This document shows, in pieces, positions 47,682 to 57,258 of a DNA stretch of 64,000 nucleotides; the first letter of the stretch is position 1; each line of letters begins with the position of its first letter. The notes beneath the pieces are model-generated. The model had not been told where the DNA came from. It was given only the letters and a program-made list of their open reading frames with translations, and made no database searches. The translations under genes and the position numbers were made by a program. Origin of the DNA: Globicatella sulfidifaciens DSM 15739 (GTDB taxonomy: Bacteria > Bacillota > Bacilli > Lactobacillales > Aerococcaceae); contig NZ_FUWO01000008.1 of the NCBI RefSeq assembly GCF_900167405.1, positions 1 to 64,000 of the forward strand, written 5' to 3'.

Positions 47682-47716
47682 AAAAACGCCGACTGGTTGA
47701 ATCCAGTCGACGCTTA
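47682..47716. terminator. Bidirectional terminator between AraC gene and rplT
   Basis: Stem cgactgg/ccagtcg extended by cgc/gcg with A6 upstream. On the minus strand a T6 run follows, ending the infC-rpmI-rplT transcript. Confidence 0.85.
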
Positions 47717-47735
47717 ATAGTGATTGATAATTAAA

Positions 47736-48092
47736 TTATGCTAATGCTTTTTTAGCTTCTTCAACTAAAGCTGTAAATGCTTCAGCATCGTTGATTGCTA
47801 ATTCTGATAACATTTTACGGTTTACTTCAATACCTGCTTTTTTCAAGCCATTCATTAATACTGAGTAGCTAATACCGTTCATACGAGCAGCTGCATTGAT
47901 ACGAGTAATCCATAAGCGACGGAAGTCACGTTTCTTTTGACGACGGTCACGGTATGCATAAGAGTATGATTTCATTACTTGCTGTTTAGCAGTTTTGAAT
48001 AATACACTTTTCGCTCCATAGTAACCTTTTGCTAATTTTAATGTACGTTTACGACGTTGACGGGTAACTGATCCACCTTTAACACGTGCCAT
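47736..48092 (-). CDS. rplT: Ribosomal protein L20
   Basis: A 118-residue highly basic protein with the L20 signature [20 protein letters not shown] and [19 protein letters not shown]. It is needed early in 50S assembly and also binds its own mRNA leader to repress the operon. An AGGAGG site precedes the ATG. Confidence 0.98.
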   Translation of the reverse strand: MARVKGGSVTRQRRKRTLKLAKGYYGAKSVLFKTAKQQVMKSYSYAYRDRRQKKRDFRRLWITRINAAARMNGISYSVLMNGLKKAGIEVNRKMLSELAINDAEAFTALVEEAKKALA

Positions 48093-48122
48093 GTTTCATT
48101 CCTCCTTAGTTCTTCTAGAATA

Positions 48123-48320
48123 TTATAATGCTGAGATTTGATGTTTGATACGTTTCATGTCAGACGGATGTACCAAAGTTGCTTTTGCTAATTGACGACG
48201 TTGTTTTTTAGTTTTTCCGTGGAAACGGTGACTAGTAAAAGCACGCGAACGTTTTAATTTCCCTGAACCTGTACGTTTTACACGTTTAGCTAATCCACGG
48301 TGAGTTTTTTGTTTTGGCAT
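48123..48320 (-). CDS. rpmI: Ribosomal protein L35
   Basis: A 65-residue basic protein with the L35 signature [20 protein letters not shown]. It lies between infC and rplT, the conserved order. An AGGAGG site precedes the ATG. Confidence 0.98.
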   Translation of the reverse strand: MPKQKTHRGLAKRVKRTGSGKLKRSRAFTSHRFHGKTKKQRRQLAKATLVHPSDMKRIKHQISAL

Positions 48321-48341
48321 GATTATTCCTCCTGAAATCTA

Positions 48342-48863
48342 TTATTCTGCTGATTTTACTGGTGAAAGCATAATAAACATGCTTCGACCATCCATTTTAG
48401 GTTGAGATTCAACAACAGCAAATTCTTTTGTATCTTCAATAAAATCTTCTAAAACTTCACGACCTAAATCTTTATGCGTAATGGCACGTCCTCTAAAACG
48501 AATACTCGCTTTAACTTTATCACCATTACCTAAGAATTTAATCGCTTGACGTAATTTAGTATTGTAGTCGTGGTCTTCAATAGAAGGACTCAAACGAACT
48601 TCTTTAACTGTAATTGTCTTTTGATTTTTACGTTGTTCTTTTTCGTTCTTTTGCATTTCGTATCGATACTTACCGTAATCCATAATTCTGGCAACAGGTG
48701 GCTGTGCAGATGGTGATACTAATACTAAGTCTAGACCGAATGTTTCAGCAATTGTCAATGCATCATCTAATGATTTTACTCCGATTTGTTCGCCATTGTC
48801 TCCAATTACGCGTACCTCATTAGCTCGGATTTCTTCGTTAATTGGTAATTCTTTAACGATAAT
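48342..48863 (-). CDS. infC: Translation initiation factor IF-3
   Basis: IF-3 keeps 30S subunits free and checks start-codon pairing. The N-domain begins [19 protein letters not shown]; the linker is [17 protein letters not shown]; the C-domain has [19 protein letters not shown]. The best start is an ATT at 48863, four bases after a perfect GGAGGT, giving about 173 residues. An in-frame ATG four codons earlier lies on the ribosome site itself. AUU starts in infC are known in other bacteria and let IF-3 control its own synthesis. Confidence 0.95.
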   Translation of the reverse strand: MIVKELPINEEIRANEVRVIGDNGEQIGVKSLDDALTIAETFGLDLVLVSPSAQPPVARIMDYGKYRYEMQKNEKEQRKNQKTITVKEVRLSPSIEDHDYNTKLRQAIKFLGNGDKVKASIRFRGRAITHKDLGREVLEDFIEDTKEFAVVESQPKMDGRSMFIMLSPVKSAE

Positions 48864-48875
48864 TTCCACCTCCAT

Positions 48876-49041
48876 AATAGTTTGAGCGGCAAGTAGGATC
48901 CGTCATACAATAAAAAAGCAAGTTTACATAATAAACTTGCCGCAATAATAGACGTACAATGAATAACCATTGAAGTCTTCTTATTTGCCACACACCTACT
49001 AGTGTTGGCGAGAAACGGCAGTTTCTACTTGTTTTCTCAAC
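48876..49041 (-). promoter_or_regulatory. L20-type autoregulatory leader with attenuator
   Basis: The leader holds a terminator hairpin (taaacttgc at 48932-48940 with gcaagttta at 48918-48926, then T6 on the minus strand). It also holds a competing pairing: acttgccgc (48935-48943) can pair with gcggcaagt (48886-48894), which would break the terminator. This is the logic of L20 leaders in Firmicutes, where L20 binding favours termination. Further stem sequence at 48975-49035 could be the L20-binding part. Confidence 0.75.
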
Positions 49042-49047
49042 TTTTAT

Positions 49048-49076
49048 ATAGTACCATAGATAATCTACTTACGCAA
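49048..49076 (-). promoter_or_regulatory. Promoter of infC-rpmI-rplT
   Basis: On the minus strand TTGCGT (49071-49076), 17-base spacer, TACTAT (49048-49053). It lies about 185 bases upstream of the infC start, leaving room for the attenuator leader. Confidence 0.6.
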
Positions 49077-49448
49077 CCCTTAAACGTGATTATTTTTATT
49101 TAGTTCTTTTCTAATCAAACTTCGATAGCTTTATTTTGATTAAATACTTCTGTACAACAACAATCAAACGCACTTTTCTTATTATAACCAATATAGACAA
49201 TGGTTGTCCACTCCTATTTACAAAATTCAAATCACACAGTATCTGACAAAGAGCCACCCTTTAGAATGCGACTGTGTTCTCTTTATATTGATACTGTGCA
49301 ACGATCACTTAATCCTTGTTTCCTTTTTAATAACAACATAACTGTGTAAAAAACATTGCTACCATATAAAGATAGACTAAAGTATACAAGTGATAGTTTC
49401 CAAAGAAACCATCTTAACATCATGTATGATTGATTTATCTTTCCATAA
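49077..49448. other. Intergenic stretch between the infC promoter and fhs
   Basis: No supportable gene on either strand. The main structure is a nested inverted repeat at 49235-49298: outer arms cacagtatc/gatactgtg, inner arms aaagag/ctcttt. No clear terminator for the purine operon was found right after the fhs stop. Confidence 0.4.
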
Positions 49449-51125
49449 TTAAGACAATCCGATAATTGTGCCTTCCTCGGTAATATCCATATGGTTGGCA
49501 GCAGGTACTTTAGGTAAACCGGGCATGGTCATAATATCGCCCGTTAATGCTACAATAAAGCCGGCACCTGCATACACTTTTAAGTGACGAACGGTTACTT
49601 CAAAATCAGTTGGCGCTCCTAATAATTTTGGATTATCAGTAAATGAATATTGTGTTTTCGCCATACAAATAGGCAATTTGTCGAACCCTAAGGTCGTTAA
49701 TTGACGAGCTTGACGACGAGCTTGTGGGGTTAACTTCACTTGACGTCCACCATAAATCTTTTGAACGATTGCTTGCAATTTTTCTTCAATCGTATCCTCT
49801 AATTGATAAACATATTGCAATTTTGATTCTTTTTCGGCAACAGCAACAACTTTTTCTGCTAGTTCCATTGTTCCTTTACCGCCATTAGCCCAACCATCTG
49901 ATAAAGCCACTTCGACTCCCAATTCGTGACACACTTTCTGCACTACCGCAAATTCAGCCTCCGTGTCGGTAGCAAATTTATTAATCGCCACCACGACTGG
50001 TTTGCCAAATTGTTCAGTCACATTTTGTACGTGACGACGTAAGTTGGCCACACCCTTTTCAAGTGCTATCACATTTTCTTTAGATAAATCTTCGCGTTTA
50101 ACACCTCCATGCATTTTCAAAGCACGGATAGTCGCCACCACAACGACAGCATCAGGTTCTATTTCGCCAAGGCGACATTTAATGTCCATAAATTTTTCTG
50201 CACCTAAATCTGCACCAAAGCCTGCTTCGGTAACGGTGTAATCTGCTAATTTCATTGCTGTCTTCGTAGCGATGATTGAATTACAACCATGCGCGATATT
50301 GGCAAAAGGACCACCATGAATAAAGGCTGGTGTGCCTTCTAATGTTTGTACTAAATTCGGATTAATGGCATCTTTCATTAATATAGCTAACGCACCTGAT
50401 ATTTGAAGGTCTTCCACCGTAACAGGTTCACCACTATTGTTATAAGCAACAATGATTCGGCCTAATTTGGACTTTAAGTCGGTCATGTTTTCCGCTAAAC
50501 ATAAAATAGACATGATTTCTGAAGCCACAGTAATATCAAAACCATCTTCATGTGGAAAGCCATCTGATTTTTTACCTAATCCTGAAACAATATTACGAAG
50601 TTGGCGATCATTCATATCAACGACACGTTTCCAAGTAATGGAACGAGCATCAATATCTAATTCATTACCATGATGAATATGATTATCTAAAGCAGCTGCC
50701 ACTAAATTATTGGTTGCGGAAATTGCGTGGAAATCTCCTGTAAAATGAAGATTGATATCTTCCATCGGAATAACTTGCGAGTAACCTCCACCAGCAGCAC
50801 CACCTTTCATCCCAAAGACTGGACCTAAAGAAGGTTCACGTAAAGCAACCATTGCATTCTTACCAATCTGTCTAAGACCATCGGCTAATCCAACTGAAAC
50901 GGTTGTTTTACCCTCACCGGCCGGCGTTGGCGAAATGGCTGTCACTAAAATCAGTTTACCGTTTTGACGTTCGTCTAAATCAGCTATTTGGTTGACTAAA
51001 ACCTTTGCTTTATCATGACCATAAGGGGATAACTCGGTTGGTTGAATACCTAATTTATCCGCAATGACTTGAATTGGTAATGGTTGGATGCTATGTGCAA
51101 TTTCAATATCAGTTAAATGTGACAA
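49449..51125 (-). CDS. fhs: Formate-tetrahydrofolate ligase
   Basis: A 558-residue enzyme making 10-formyl-THF from formate, ATP and THF. The P-loop region [19 protein letters not shown] and the [20 protein letters not shown] motif are present. The start codon is TTG at 51125, with AGGAG about 10 bases upstream. As the last gene of the purine operon it supplies the one-carbon donor for PurN and PurH. Confidence 0.97.
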   Translation of the reverse strand: MSHLTDIEIAHSIQPLPIQVIADKLGIQPTELSPYGHDKAKVLVNQIADLDERQNGKLILVTAISPTPAGEGKTTVSVGLADGLRQIGKNAMVALREPSLGPVFGMKGGAAGGGYSQVIPMEDINLHFTGDFHAISATNNLVAAALDNHIHHGNELDIDARSITWKRVVDMNDRQLRNIVSGLGKKSDGFPHEDGFDITVASEIMSILCLAENMTDLKSKLGRIIVAYNNSGEPVTVEDLQISGALAILMKDAINPNLVQTLEGTPAFIHGGPFANIAHGCNSIIATKTAMKLADYTVTEAGFGADLGAEKFMDIKCRLGEIEPDAVVVVATIRALKMHGGVKREDLSKENVIALEKGVANLRRHVQNVTEQFGKPVVVAINKFATDTEAEFAVVQKVCHELGVEVALSDGWANGGKGTMELAEKVVAVAEKESKLQYVYQLEDTIEEKLQAIVQKIYGGRQVKLTPQARRQARQLTTLGFDKLPICMAKTQYSFTDNPKLLGAPTDFEVTVRHLKVYAGAGFIVALTGDIMTMPGLPKVPAANHMDITEEGTIIGLS

Positions 51126-51145
51126 AAATTCTTACTCTCCTTCTC

Positions 51146-52393
51146 TTATTGGCCAATATCTTGACGATAACTTAAATTTGAACTTTTAATTTGTTTAACC
51201 AACTCATAGGCTCTTTCTCTAGCCATCGCTCGACTACTTCCCAAGCCCACTGCAGTTAATACTCGCCCGCCGATATTCACAATGGTATCTTCTATTTTTT
51301 TGGTTCCATTATGAAATAATAGTTGATCCGAAGCTATTGATGGCGGTAATTCAATCGGATGGTTTTTATCAAACGTTTGTGGATATCCTTTAGAATGAAG
51401 CACCACCCCAACTGAATGTTGGGGAGACCACTGAAGGTCATGCTCATTCAAATTATTTGCAACGGCCTTTTGAATTAATTCAACTAAATCCGATTCAAGT
51501 CTTGGTAAAAGCACTTGCGTTTCAGGATCGCCAAAACGAACATTAAATTCCAAGACTTTGGGTTGGTGATGATCGACCATTAATCCAACAAATAATACCC
51601 CTGTGAAATCAAACCCTTCTGACTCTAATCCATATTCAATTTGTGCTAAAAGAGTTTGAATCCCTTGATGCAAATCAGTGGCAAGACTATTAGCTGGAGA
51701 ATAGCCACCTAAACCGCCGGTATTAAGTCCTTGATCGCCTTCTTCGGCTTTTTTATAATCATGGGCCATATCTAATGGAAATAATTTATTATGGGAAACC
51801 AAACATAAGAGTGATATTTCCTCACCCGTTAAATATTCTTCAATAACCACTTGATGGCCTGCTGCACCAAATTGGTGATGATTCATCATCGAGTCAAGCG
51901 TCTCTTTTACTTCTTCTCTTGTCTGAGCAATCACAACCCCTTTTCCTAGTGCTAAACCATCTGCTTTTAAAACGATTGGCAAAGATAACGATTCAGTCAC
52001 GCGGATTCCTTCTTCATAAGAGGTTACCGTTTCATAGGTAGCAGTTGGAATTTGATGGCGGACTAAAAACTGTTTGGTGAAATCTTTTGAGCCTTCAAAC
52101 TGAGCACAGTGACGATTCGGTCCAAAGATAACGAGCCCTGCAGCTTCAAAAGCATCAACTACACCTAGACATAGTGGTTCCTCAGGACCCACTATGGTCA
52201 GGTCTATCGCTCTCTCTTGAGCAAAAGCCACTAAAGCTGGAATATCTGTTGGTTCTATTTCAACTTGAGTCGCAATTGAGGATATACCAGCGTTGCCTTT
52301 CGCTACAAACACTCCTTCAACTTGTGGCGATTGTGACACTTTCCAAGCTAGCGCATGTTCACGGCCACCATTTCCGATAATCAATATTTTCAC
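51146..52393 (-). CDS. purD: Phosphoribosylamine-glycine ligase
   Basis: An ATP-grasp enzyme of about 415 residues making GAR. The start is GTG at 52393 (KILIIGNGGREHALAWK), with AGGAGG upstream; a longer frame from 52468 overlaps purH and has no ribosome site. The ATP-binding IVLKADGLALGKGVVIA and the EFNVRFGDPETQ metal-binding motif are intact. Confidence 0.96.
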   Translation of the reverse strand: MKILIIGNGGREHALAWKVSQSPQVEGVFVAKGNAGISSIATQVEIEPTDIPALVAFAQERAIDLTIVGPEEPLCLGVVDAFEAAGLVIFGPNRHCAQFEGSKDFTKQFLVRHQIPTATYETVTSYEEGIRVTESLSLPIVLKADGLALGKGVVIAQTREEVKETLDSMMNHHQFGAAGHQVVIEEYLTGEEISLLCLVSHNKLFPLDMAHDYKKAEEGDQGLNTGGLGGYSPANSLATDLHQGIQTLLAQIEYGLESEGFDFTGVLFVGLMVDHHQPKVLEFNVRFGDPETQVLLPRLESDLVELIQKAVANNLNEHDLQWSPQHSVGVVLHSKGYPQTFDKNHPIELPPSIASDQLLFHNGTKKIEDTIVNIGGRVLTAVGLGSSRAMARERAYELVKQIKSSNLSYRQDIGQ

Positions 52394-52403
52394 AGATTGC
52401 CTC

Positions 52404-53915
52404 CTAATGTTTGAAATGACGCATGCCAGTAAAGATAACCGAGATGTCTTGTTGATTAGCGGCTTCAATCACTTCCGCGTCTTTAACTGAACCACCCGGT
52501 TGGATAATCACTTTAATGCCATAATCGACTAATGTATCAATAGTATCTTTAAAGAAGAAGGCATCTGATGCTACAACAGCCCCTTCTAATGGAAATTCTG
52601 ATCGTTCAAGCGATTTTTCTAAAGCCCAAACGCGTTTCACTTCGCCATGACCTAAGCCATAGGTTTGGCCATTTTTAGCTACTACCATTGCATTAGATGC
52701 AATATGTTTGCACACTTTCCAAGCAAAAATCAAATCTTGTTTCTCTTCTTCGGTAATCGCACGTTCAGTCATTAACTCCCATTTTTCAAAAAGTTTACGG
52801 TCAGTCTCTTGTAATAATAAACCATCGACTGTTTCTTTGAATTGTAAATTATTGGGTTTAATGTCTCCTAAAGTCGGTATTTCTAACAAACGGATGTTTT
52901 TCTTCGCTTGCAATACAGCTAATGCTTCCTCCGAAAATTCAGGCGCTGCCACAATTTCTAAAAAGGTTTTGCTTAGTAATTGTGCCGTTTCTAAATCGAC
53001 TGGACGATTAAGGCCAATAATACCGCCAAAAATAGAATTCGGATCACAGTCATGCGCTTTTTGATACGCTTCTGCTAATGTTGCACCAATCGCAACACCA
53101 CATGGGTTCGCGTGTTTAACTGCTACAGCAGTTGGTTCTTCAAATTCTAATAATAAATCCAAACAAGCTTTTAAATCATTTAAATTATTATAGGATAATT
53201 CCTTGCCATGTAATTGCTTAAAGTTATATTTCTTTTGACTACTTGAATAATATGCAGCTTGTTGATGTGGATTTTCGCCATAACGTAAGGATTGTGATGT
53301 CTTATAAGCTAAGGTTAAATATTCAGGGAAAGCTACTTCATTAGTACGATTAAAGTAAGCTGCTATTTGTGCATCGTAGTAGGCTGTCAAATTAAACGCT
53401 TTGCCAGCTAAGGTCTGACGCTCCGCTAAACTTAAGCTCCCGTTTTCTTGTAATCGGCTTAATACCCAATCATAATCCGCTTGTTCCACGATAATAGTGA
53501 CATCTTGATAGTTTTTAGCTGCCGCACGAATCATCGATGGACCGCCTACATCAATTTTTTCAATAATATCAGCATGAGTCGCATCGACTTTAGCAACCGT
53601 CTCTTCAAATGGATATAAACTATTCACGACCATATCAATACCTTGAATATCATGTTCTGCTAAGGTTTGGCGATGTTCTTCATTATCTCGTTTAAATAAA
53701 ATTCCTCCATGAATAGCAGGGTGGAGTGTTTTTACTCTTCCGCCTAACATATCCGGATAAGAGGTAACATCCTCAACGGGAGTGACCGCAATCCCAGCCT
53801 CTTCTAAACATTTTTGAGTACCACCAGTCGATAATATTTCCCAACCAAGGTCAACTAAACCTTGAGTGAACTCGACAATACCTGTTTTATCATATACTGA
53901 AATTAATGCACGCAC
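52404..53915 (-). CDS. purH: AICAR transformylase/IMP cyclohydrolase
   Basis: A 503-residue bifunctional enzyme that ends the IMP pathway. The MGS-like cyclohydrolase domain (about 1-190, VYDKTGIVEFTQGLVDLGWE) precedes the formyltransferase domain (QSLRYGENPHQQAAYY, VKHANPCGVAIG). The start is GTG at 53915, with AGGAGG nine bases upstream, inside the end of purN. Confidence 0.97.
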   Translation of the reverse strand: MRALISVYDKTGIVEFTQGLVDLGWEILSTGGTQKCLEEAGIAVTPVEDVTSYPDMLGGRVKTLHPAIHGGILFKRDNEEHRQTLAEHDIQGIDMVVNSLYPFEETVAKVDATHADIIEKIDVGGPSMIRAAAKNYQDVTIIVEQADYDWVLSRLQENGSLSLAERQTLAGKAFNLTAYYDAQIAAYFNRTNEVAFPEYLTLAYKTSQSLRYGENPHQQAAYYSSSQKKYNFKQLHGKELSYNNLNDLKACLDLLLEFEEPTAVAVKHANPCGVAIGATLAEAYQKAHDCDPNSIFGGIIGLNRPVDLETAQLLSKTFLEIVAAPEFSEEALAVLQAKKNIRLLEIPTLGDIKPNNLQFKETVDGLLLQETDRKLFEKWELMTERAITEEEKQDLIFAWKVCKHIASNAMVVAKNGQTYGLGHGEVKRVWALEKSLERSEFPLEGAVVASDAFFFKDTIDTLVDYGIKVIIQPGGSVKDAEVIEAANQQDISVIFTGMRHFKH

Positions 53916-54481
53916 GATGAATTTCCTCCTATTAAGTCTTTAATACTTTCAATTAAAATATGATGTTCGATTTCTAATACACGTTGTTGTAAGCTTTCAG
54001 GGGTATCTTCTGGCAATACATGAACCACTTCTTGACGAATGATAGGTCCCTCATCTAACTCTGCGTTAACCAAATGAGTAGTCGCACCCGTTATTTTCAC
54101 CCCACGTTTAATCACCGCTTCATGAACTTTTAAACCATAAAATCCTTTACCGCTAAATGCCGGAATTAAAGAAGGATGAATATTTAAAATTTGAGTTGGA
54201 TAGGCCGCTAATAGTTCTGGCCCTATTTTTCTTAAATAACCTGCTAATATTACGTAATCTACTTGGGCTGATTGTAAGGCAGAGGTTATATCACCCTCTA
54301 AGCGGCTGGTCAGGGTCTTAATCCCAGCCAAGCGCGCTCTTTCCAAACCATAAGCTGTAGCATCTGATGAAATGACGATAGCTATTTCAGCATCTAAAAC
54401 CTGCTGTTGACAAGCGTCGATAATGGCTTGAAGATTGGTGCCCCCTCCTGAAATTAATACACCTAACTTTGTCTTTTTCAT
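53903..54481 (-). CDS. purN: Phosphoribosylglycinamide formyltransferase
   Basis: A 192-residue 10-formyl-THF-dependent GAR transformylase. Start VLISGGGTNLQAIIDAC, catalytic Asn/His region ILNIHPSLIPAFSGKGFYG, and Asp in DEGPIIRQEVV are intact. The start overlaps purM by four bases (ATGA). Confidence 0.97.
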   Translation of the reverse strand: MKKTKLGVLISGGGTNLQAIIDACQQQVLDAEIAIVISSDATAYGLERARLAGIKTLTSRLEGDITSALQSAQVDYVILAGYLRKIGPELLAAYPTQILNIHPSLIPAFSGKGFYGLKVHEAVIKRGVKITGATTHLVNAELDEGPIIRQEVVHVLPEDTPESLQQRVLEIEHHILIESIKDLIGGNSSCVH

Positions 54482-55503
54482 GATAAATGGACACCTGCAA
54501 AGTCATCGGTAATGGTTCCTAAAACAAAGGCCGAGCTATCGATAGACGTTAAACTATTAAGTGCGGTTTCTACCTCAGTTGGTGAGACCACAATCACTAG
54601 TCCAACGCCCATATTAAAGGTGCCAAACATTTCATCACGATCGATTTGTCCCCATTCTTGTAACAATTTAAAAATGGCTTGTTCAGGAATCGCTTGGGTA
54701 TCGATTGTAATCCCTAGATTATCGGAAAGGATGCGAGGTAGATTTTCTTCTAAACCGCCACCAGTTATATGGGCAATTCCTTTTACCTCAACATATTCGA
54801 ATAAGGTTGCTACTTCTTTGGCATAAATACGTGTTGGTGTTAATAAGATTTCGCCAACTGTTTTATCTAATCCCGAAACATTATCTTCATAGTTAATATT
54901 GGCTTTATTTAAGATTGCTCGTACCAATGAAAAACCATTAGAGTGGACCCCCGATGAAGCTAGCCCAATTGCCACATCACCGGCTTTGATATTGGCACCG
55001 GTAATTACTTTTTCTTCATCTACCAAACCTACCACGAATCCCGCCAAATCATATTCATCTTCTGAATACATTCCGGGCATTTCAGCTGTCTCGCCACCAA
55101 TTAATGCTGCTCCGGCTTGTTGACAACCATTAACCACACCTTCGACAATGGCTGCCATCTTTTCGGGAACCAATTTCCCGGTTGCAATATAATCTAAGAA
55201 GAATAATGGTTTTGCACCTTGACATAAAATGTCATTGACACACATTGCCACACAATCAATACCAATTGTATGGTGAATATTTAAGGTTTGCGCAATCATC
55301 AACTTGGTGCCTACCCCATCAGTACCTGAGACTAACACCGGTTTTTTAATCCCCATTAAATCAGGTTTGAAAACACCAGAAAAACCTCCTAAATTGGTTA
55401 GTACTTCCGGACCATGTGTTTTTTTAACCATATCTTTCATTAATGCAACTTGCTCATAACCAGCTGCTTTATTGACGCCAGCTGTTTTATAATCTAACCC
55501 CAC
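54478..55503 (-). CDS. purM: Phosphoribosylformylglycinamidine cyclo-ligase (AIR synthase)
   Basis: About 341 residues from the GTG at 55503, which follows CGGAGG; the longer frame from 55536 lies inside purF. The family motifs VSGTDGVGTKLMIA, GGETAEMPGMY and GLASSGVHSNGFSLVR are present. It converts FGAM to AIR. Confidence 0.96.
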   Translation of the reverse strand: MGLDYKTAGVNKAAGYEQVALMKDMVKKTHGPEVLTNLGGFSGVFKPDLMGIKKPVLVSGTDGVGTKLMIAQTLNIHHTIGIDCVAMCVNDILCQGAKPLFFLDYIATGKLVPEKMAAIVEGVVNGCQQAGAALIGGETAEMPGMYSEDEYDLAGFVVGLVDEEKVITGANIKAGDVAIGLASSGVHSNGFSLVRAILNKANINYEDNVSGLDKTVGEILLTPTRIYAKEVATLFEYVEVKGIAHITGGGLEENLPRILSDNLGITIDTQAIPEQAIFKLLQEWGQIDRDEMFGTFNMGVGLVIVVSPTEVETALNSLTSIDSSAFVLGTITDDFAGVHLS

Positions 55504-55504
55504 A

Positions 55505-56749
55505 TTATGCCTCCGTTCTTTCAAAGTAGTCGCCATACATTTGTTGACGTCCTATCGCTTTGTATAAACCATTTAGCGATAAGAAAGCTAATGAATCACA
55601 GCCAATGATGGCTTTCATTTCTTCAATATTATGTTCATAAGCAATTAATTCGTCATTATCAGGAATATCTACCGTTAAATTATTCGAGCTAACAATTTGC
55701 GGTGCCGCGATTCTGACATGTACTTTATTAGCTCCTTTTTCTTTTAAATTCTTTACAATTCGTTTAATAGTAGTGCCTCGAACAATTGAATCGTCAATTA
55801 ATATAATGTCACGATTCATAATGTTGCCACGAATCGGCGTTAACTTAATCTGAATGCCACGTTCGCGTTCGACTTGCGTTTCTTCGATAAATGTACGGCC
55901 GACATAGCGATTACGGACAAACCCCTCTTGGAAAGGAATGCCGGATTCTTTGGCATAACCTAAAGCAGCAATCACGCCAGAATCCGGAGCACCAATCACA
56001 ATATCAGCTTCAACTGGTGCCTCTAAGCTCAACATTTTTCCTAAACGGTAACGCGCATCATAAACTGAAATATTATCAATTACCGAATCTGGACGAGCGG
56101 TATAAATAAATTCAAATGCACAAATATTAGACGTTTCATTTGAAAGGTAATAAGATGTTTGCCCATTTGCGGTATGAATAAAAATCTCACCCGGTTGCAA
56201 GTCGCGAACAAAACGTGCACCAATCGACTCAATGGCACATGATTCAGTCGCAACAATCGTCGCTTGTGAATCATAACCGATACATAAAGGTTTAATGCCC
56301 TTCATATCGCGGTAGGCGATCATCTTGTCATCATTCACATAAATAAAACTAAACGCACCTGCAAGACTCAATAAGTACTCTCTTAAGTCTGCACATTCAC
56401 CTTCAAGGCGATCCCATAAATCGTCAAAAACAGAACCTTCATTGGTAACCACACCATCAAAAACCATCACCGCCCCATTTCGTTGGATTGGCATATCCGG
56501 TGTGTGGTCATAACGGAACTTATATTTTACAAAGCCAACGCCCTTTGATCCTTTCAAATCATCATTTTTTCCACGGGCAAAGCTTCGCTTAATAAGTCCC
56601 GGTCCAACACAAAGGTCCACTTCTCCGTCATGCACGGTCGCAATACCAGATGATTGTTGCCCTCTATGTTGTAAGGCATAAATACCAAAATAAATGGAAG
56701 TAAAAACATCTTTGGGCTCTGTTGAAAAGTATCCAAATAATCCACTCAT
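55505..56749 (-). CDS. purF: PurF-type amidophosphoribosyltransferase with a degenerate glutaminase site
   Basis: About 414 residues from the ATG at 56749 (AAGGGGC upstream). The phosphoribosyltransferase half is complete, with the PRPP loop ILIDDSIVRGTT. The N-terminal glutaminase half is degenerate. The start reads MSGLFGYFS, with Ser where the catalytic Cys belongs. Arg29 is kept, but the next conserved Arg is Lys75, the oxyanion Asn is Asp98, and the SDxE segment that binds glutamine is missing. The C-terminal Fe-S cysteines of Bacillus PurF are absent. It should still make phosphoribosylamine from PRPP, probably with ammonia. No propeptide is present. Confidence 0.9.
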   Translation of the reverse strand: MSGLFGYFSTEPKDVFTSIYFGIYALQHRGQQSSGIATVHDGEVDLCVGPGLIKRSFARGKNDDLKGSKGVGFVKYKFRYDHTPDMPIQRNGAVMVFDGVVTNEGSVFDDLWDRLEGECADLREYLLSLAGAFSFIYVNDDKMIAYRDMKGIKPLCIGYDSQATIVATESCAIESIGARFVRDLQPGEIFIHTANGQTSYYLSNETSNICAFEFIYTARPDSVIDNISVYDARYRLGKMLSLEAPVEADIVIGAPDSGVIAALGYAKESGIPFQEGFVRNRYVGRTFIEETQVERERGIQIKLTPIRGNIMNRDIILIDDSIVRGTTIKRIVKNLKEKGANKVHVRIAAPQIVSSNNLTVDIPDNDELIAYEHNIEEMKAIIGCDSLAFLSLNGLYKAIGRQQMYGDYFERTEA

Positions 56750-56759
56750 GGTAAGCCCC

Positions 56760-57230
56760 TTATAGGTCGGTAATGTCATCAGCCATCTTGATAACATTTT
56801 GTTTCATTTGTTGTTTATAGGCTAATAATTTTGCAGCGATGTCTTTATCATGAACCGCTAAAATTTGAGCTGCTAAAATCGCAGCATTAGCTCCACCATC
56901 AATCGCAACCGTTGCGACTGGAACACCTGAAGGCATTTGCACAGTTGATAATAATGCATCAAGACCATCAAGCGTTGATGATTTAACCGGAATTCCGATT
57001 ACTGGTTTAATCGTCGCACCAGCTAATACCCCCGCTAAATGGGCTGCTTTTCCAGCCATCGCAATGTACACATCTGCCTCATCACGTTCCACTTCTTCCA
57101 GTAATAAATCTAAGGCACGGTGAGCAGAAATCACTAATACTTTGTAAGGTAAACCAAATTCTTTTAATTGTTCTACGACTTTTTGAGCAATTCCTTTATC
57201 GGAGGAAGATCCCATAATAATTGTTATCAT
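56760..57230 (-). CDS. purE: 5-(carboxyamino)imidazole ribonucleotide mutase, PurE
   Basis: About 156 residues from the ATG at 57230; longer frames reach into purL. Class I motifs are visible: GSSSDKGIAQKVVEQ, SAHRALD, AGKAAHLAGVLAG and MPSGVPVATVAID. In the standard pathway it acts after PurK, but no purK lies in this operon. Confidence 0.94.
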   Translation of the reverse strand: MITIIMGSSSDKGIAQKVVEQLKEFGLPYKVLVISAHRALDLLLEEVERDEADVYIAMAGKAAHLAGVLAGATIKPVIGIPVKSSTLDGLDALLSTVQMPSGVPVATVAIDGGANAAILAAQILAVHDKDIAAKLLAYKQQMKQNVIKMADDITDL

Positions 57231-57258
57231 TGCTATATCCTTTCTATATTTAAAGTTT

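Noticed and set aside
56750-56797. Upstream extension of purF that might hide a propeptide with the missing Cys
   Set aside because: The 16 extra residues (LPTYKGLT before MSG) contain no Cys, overlap purE, and have no ribosome site.
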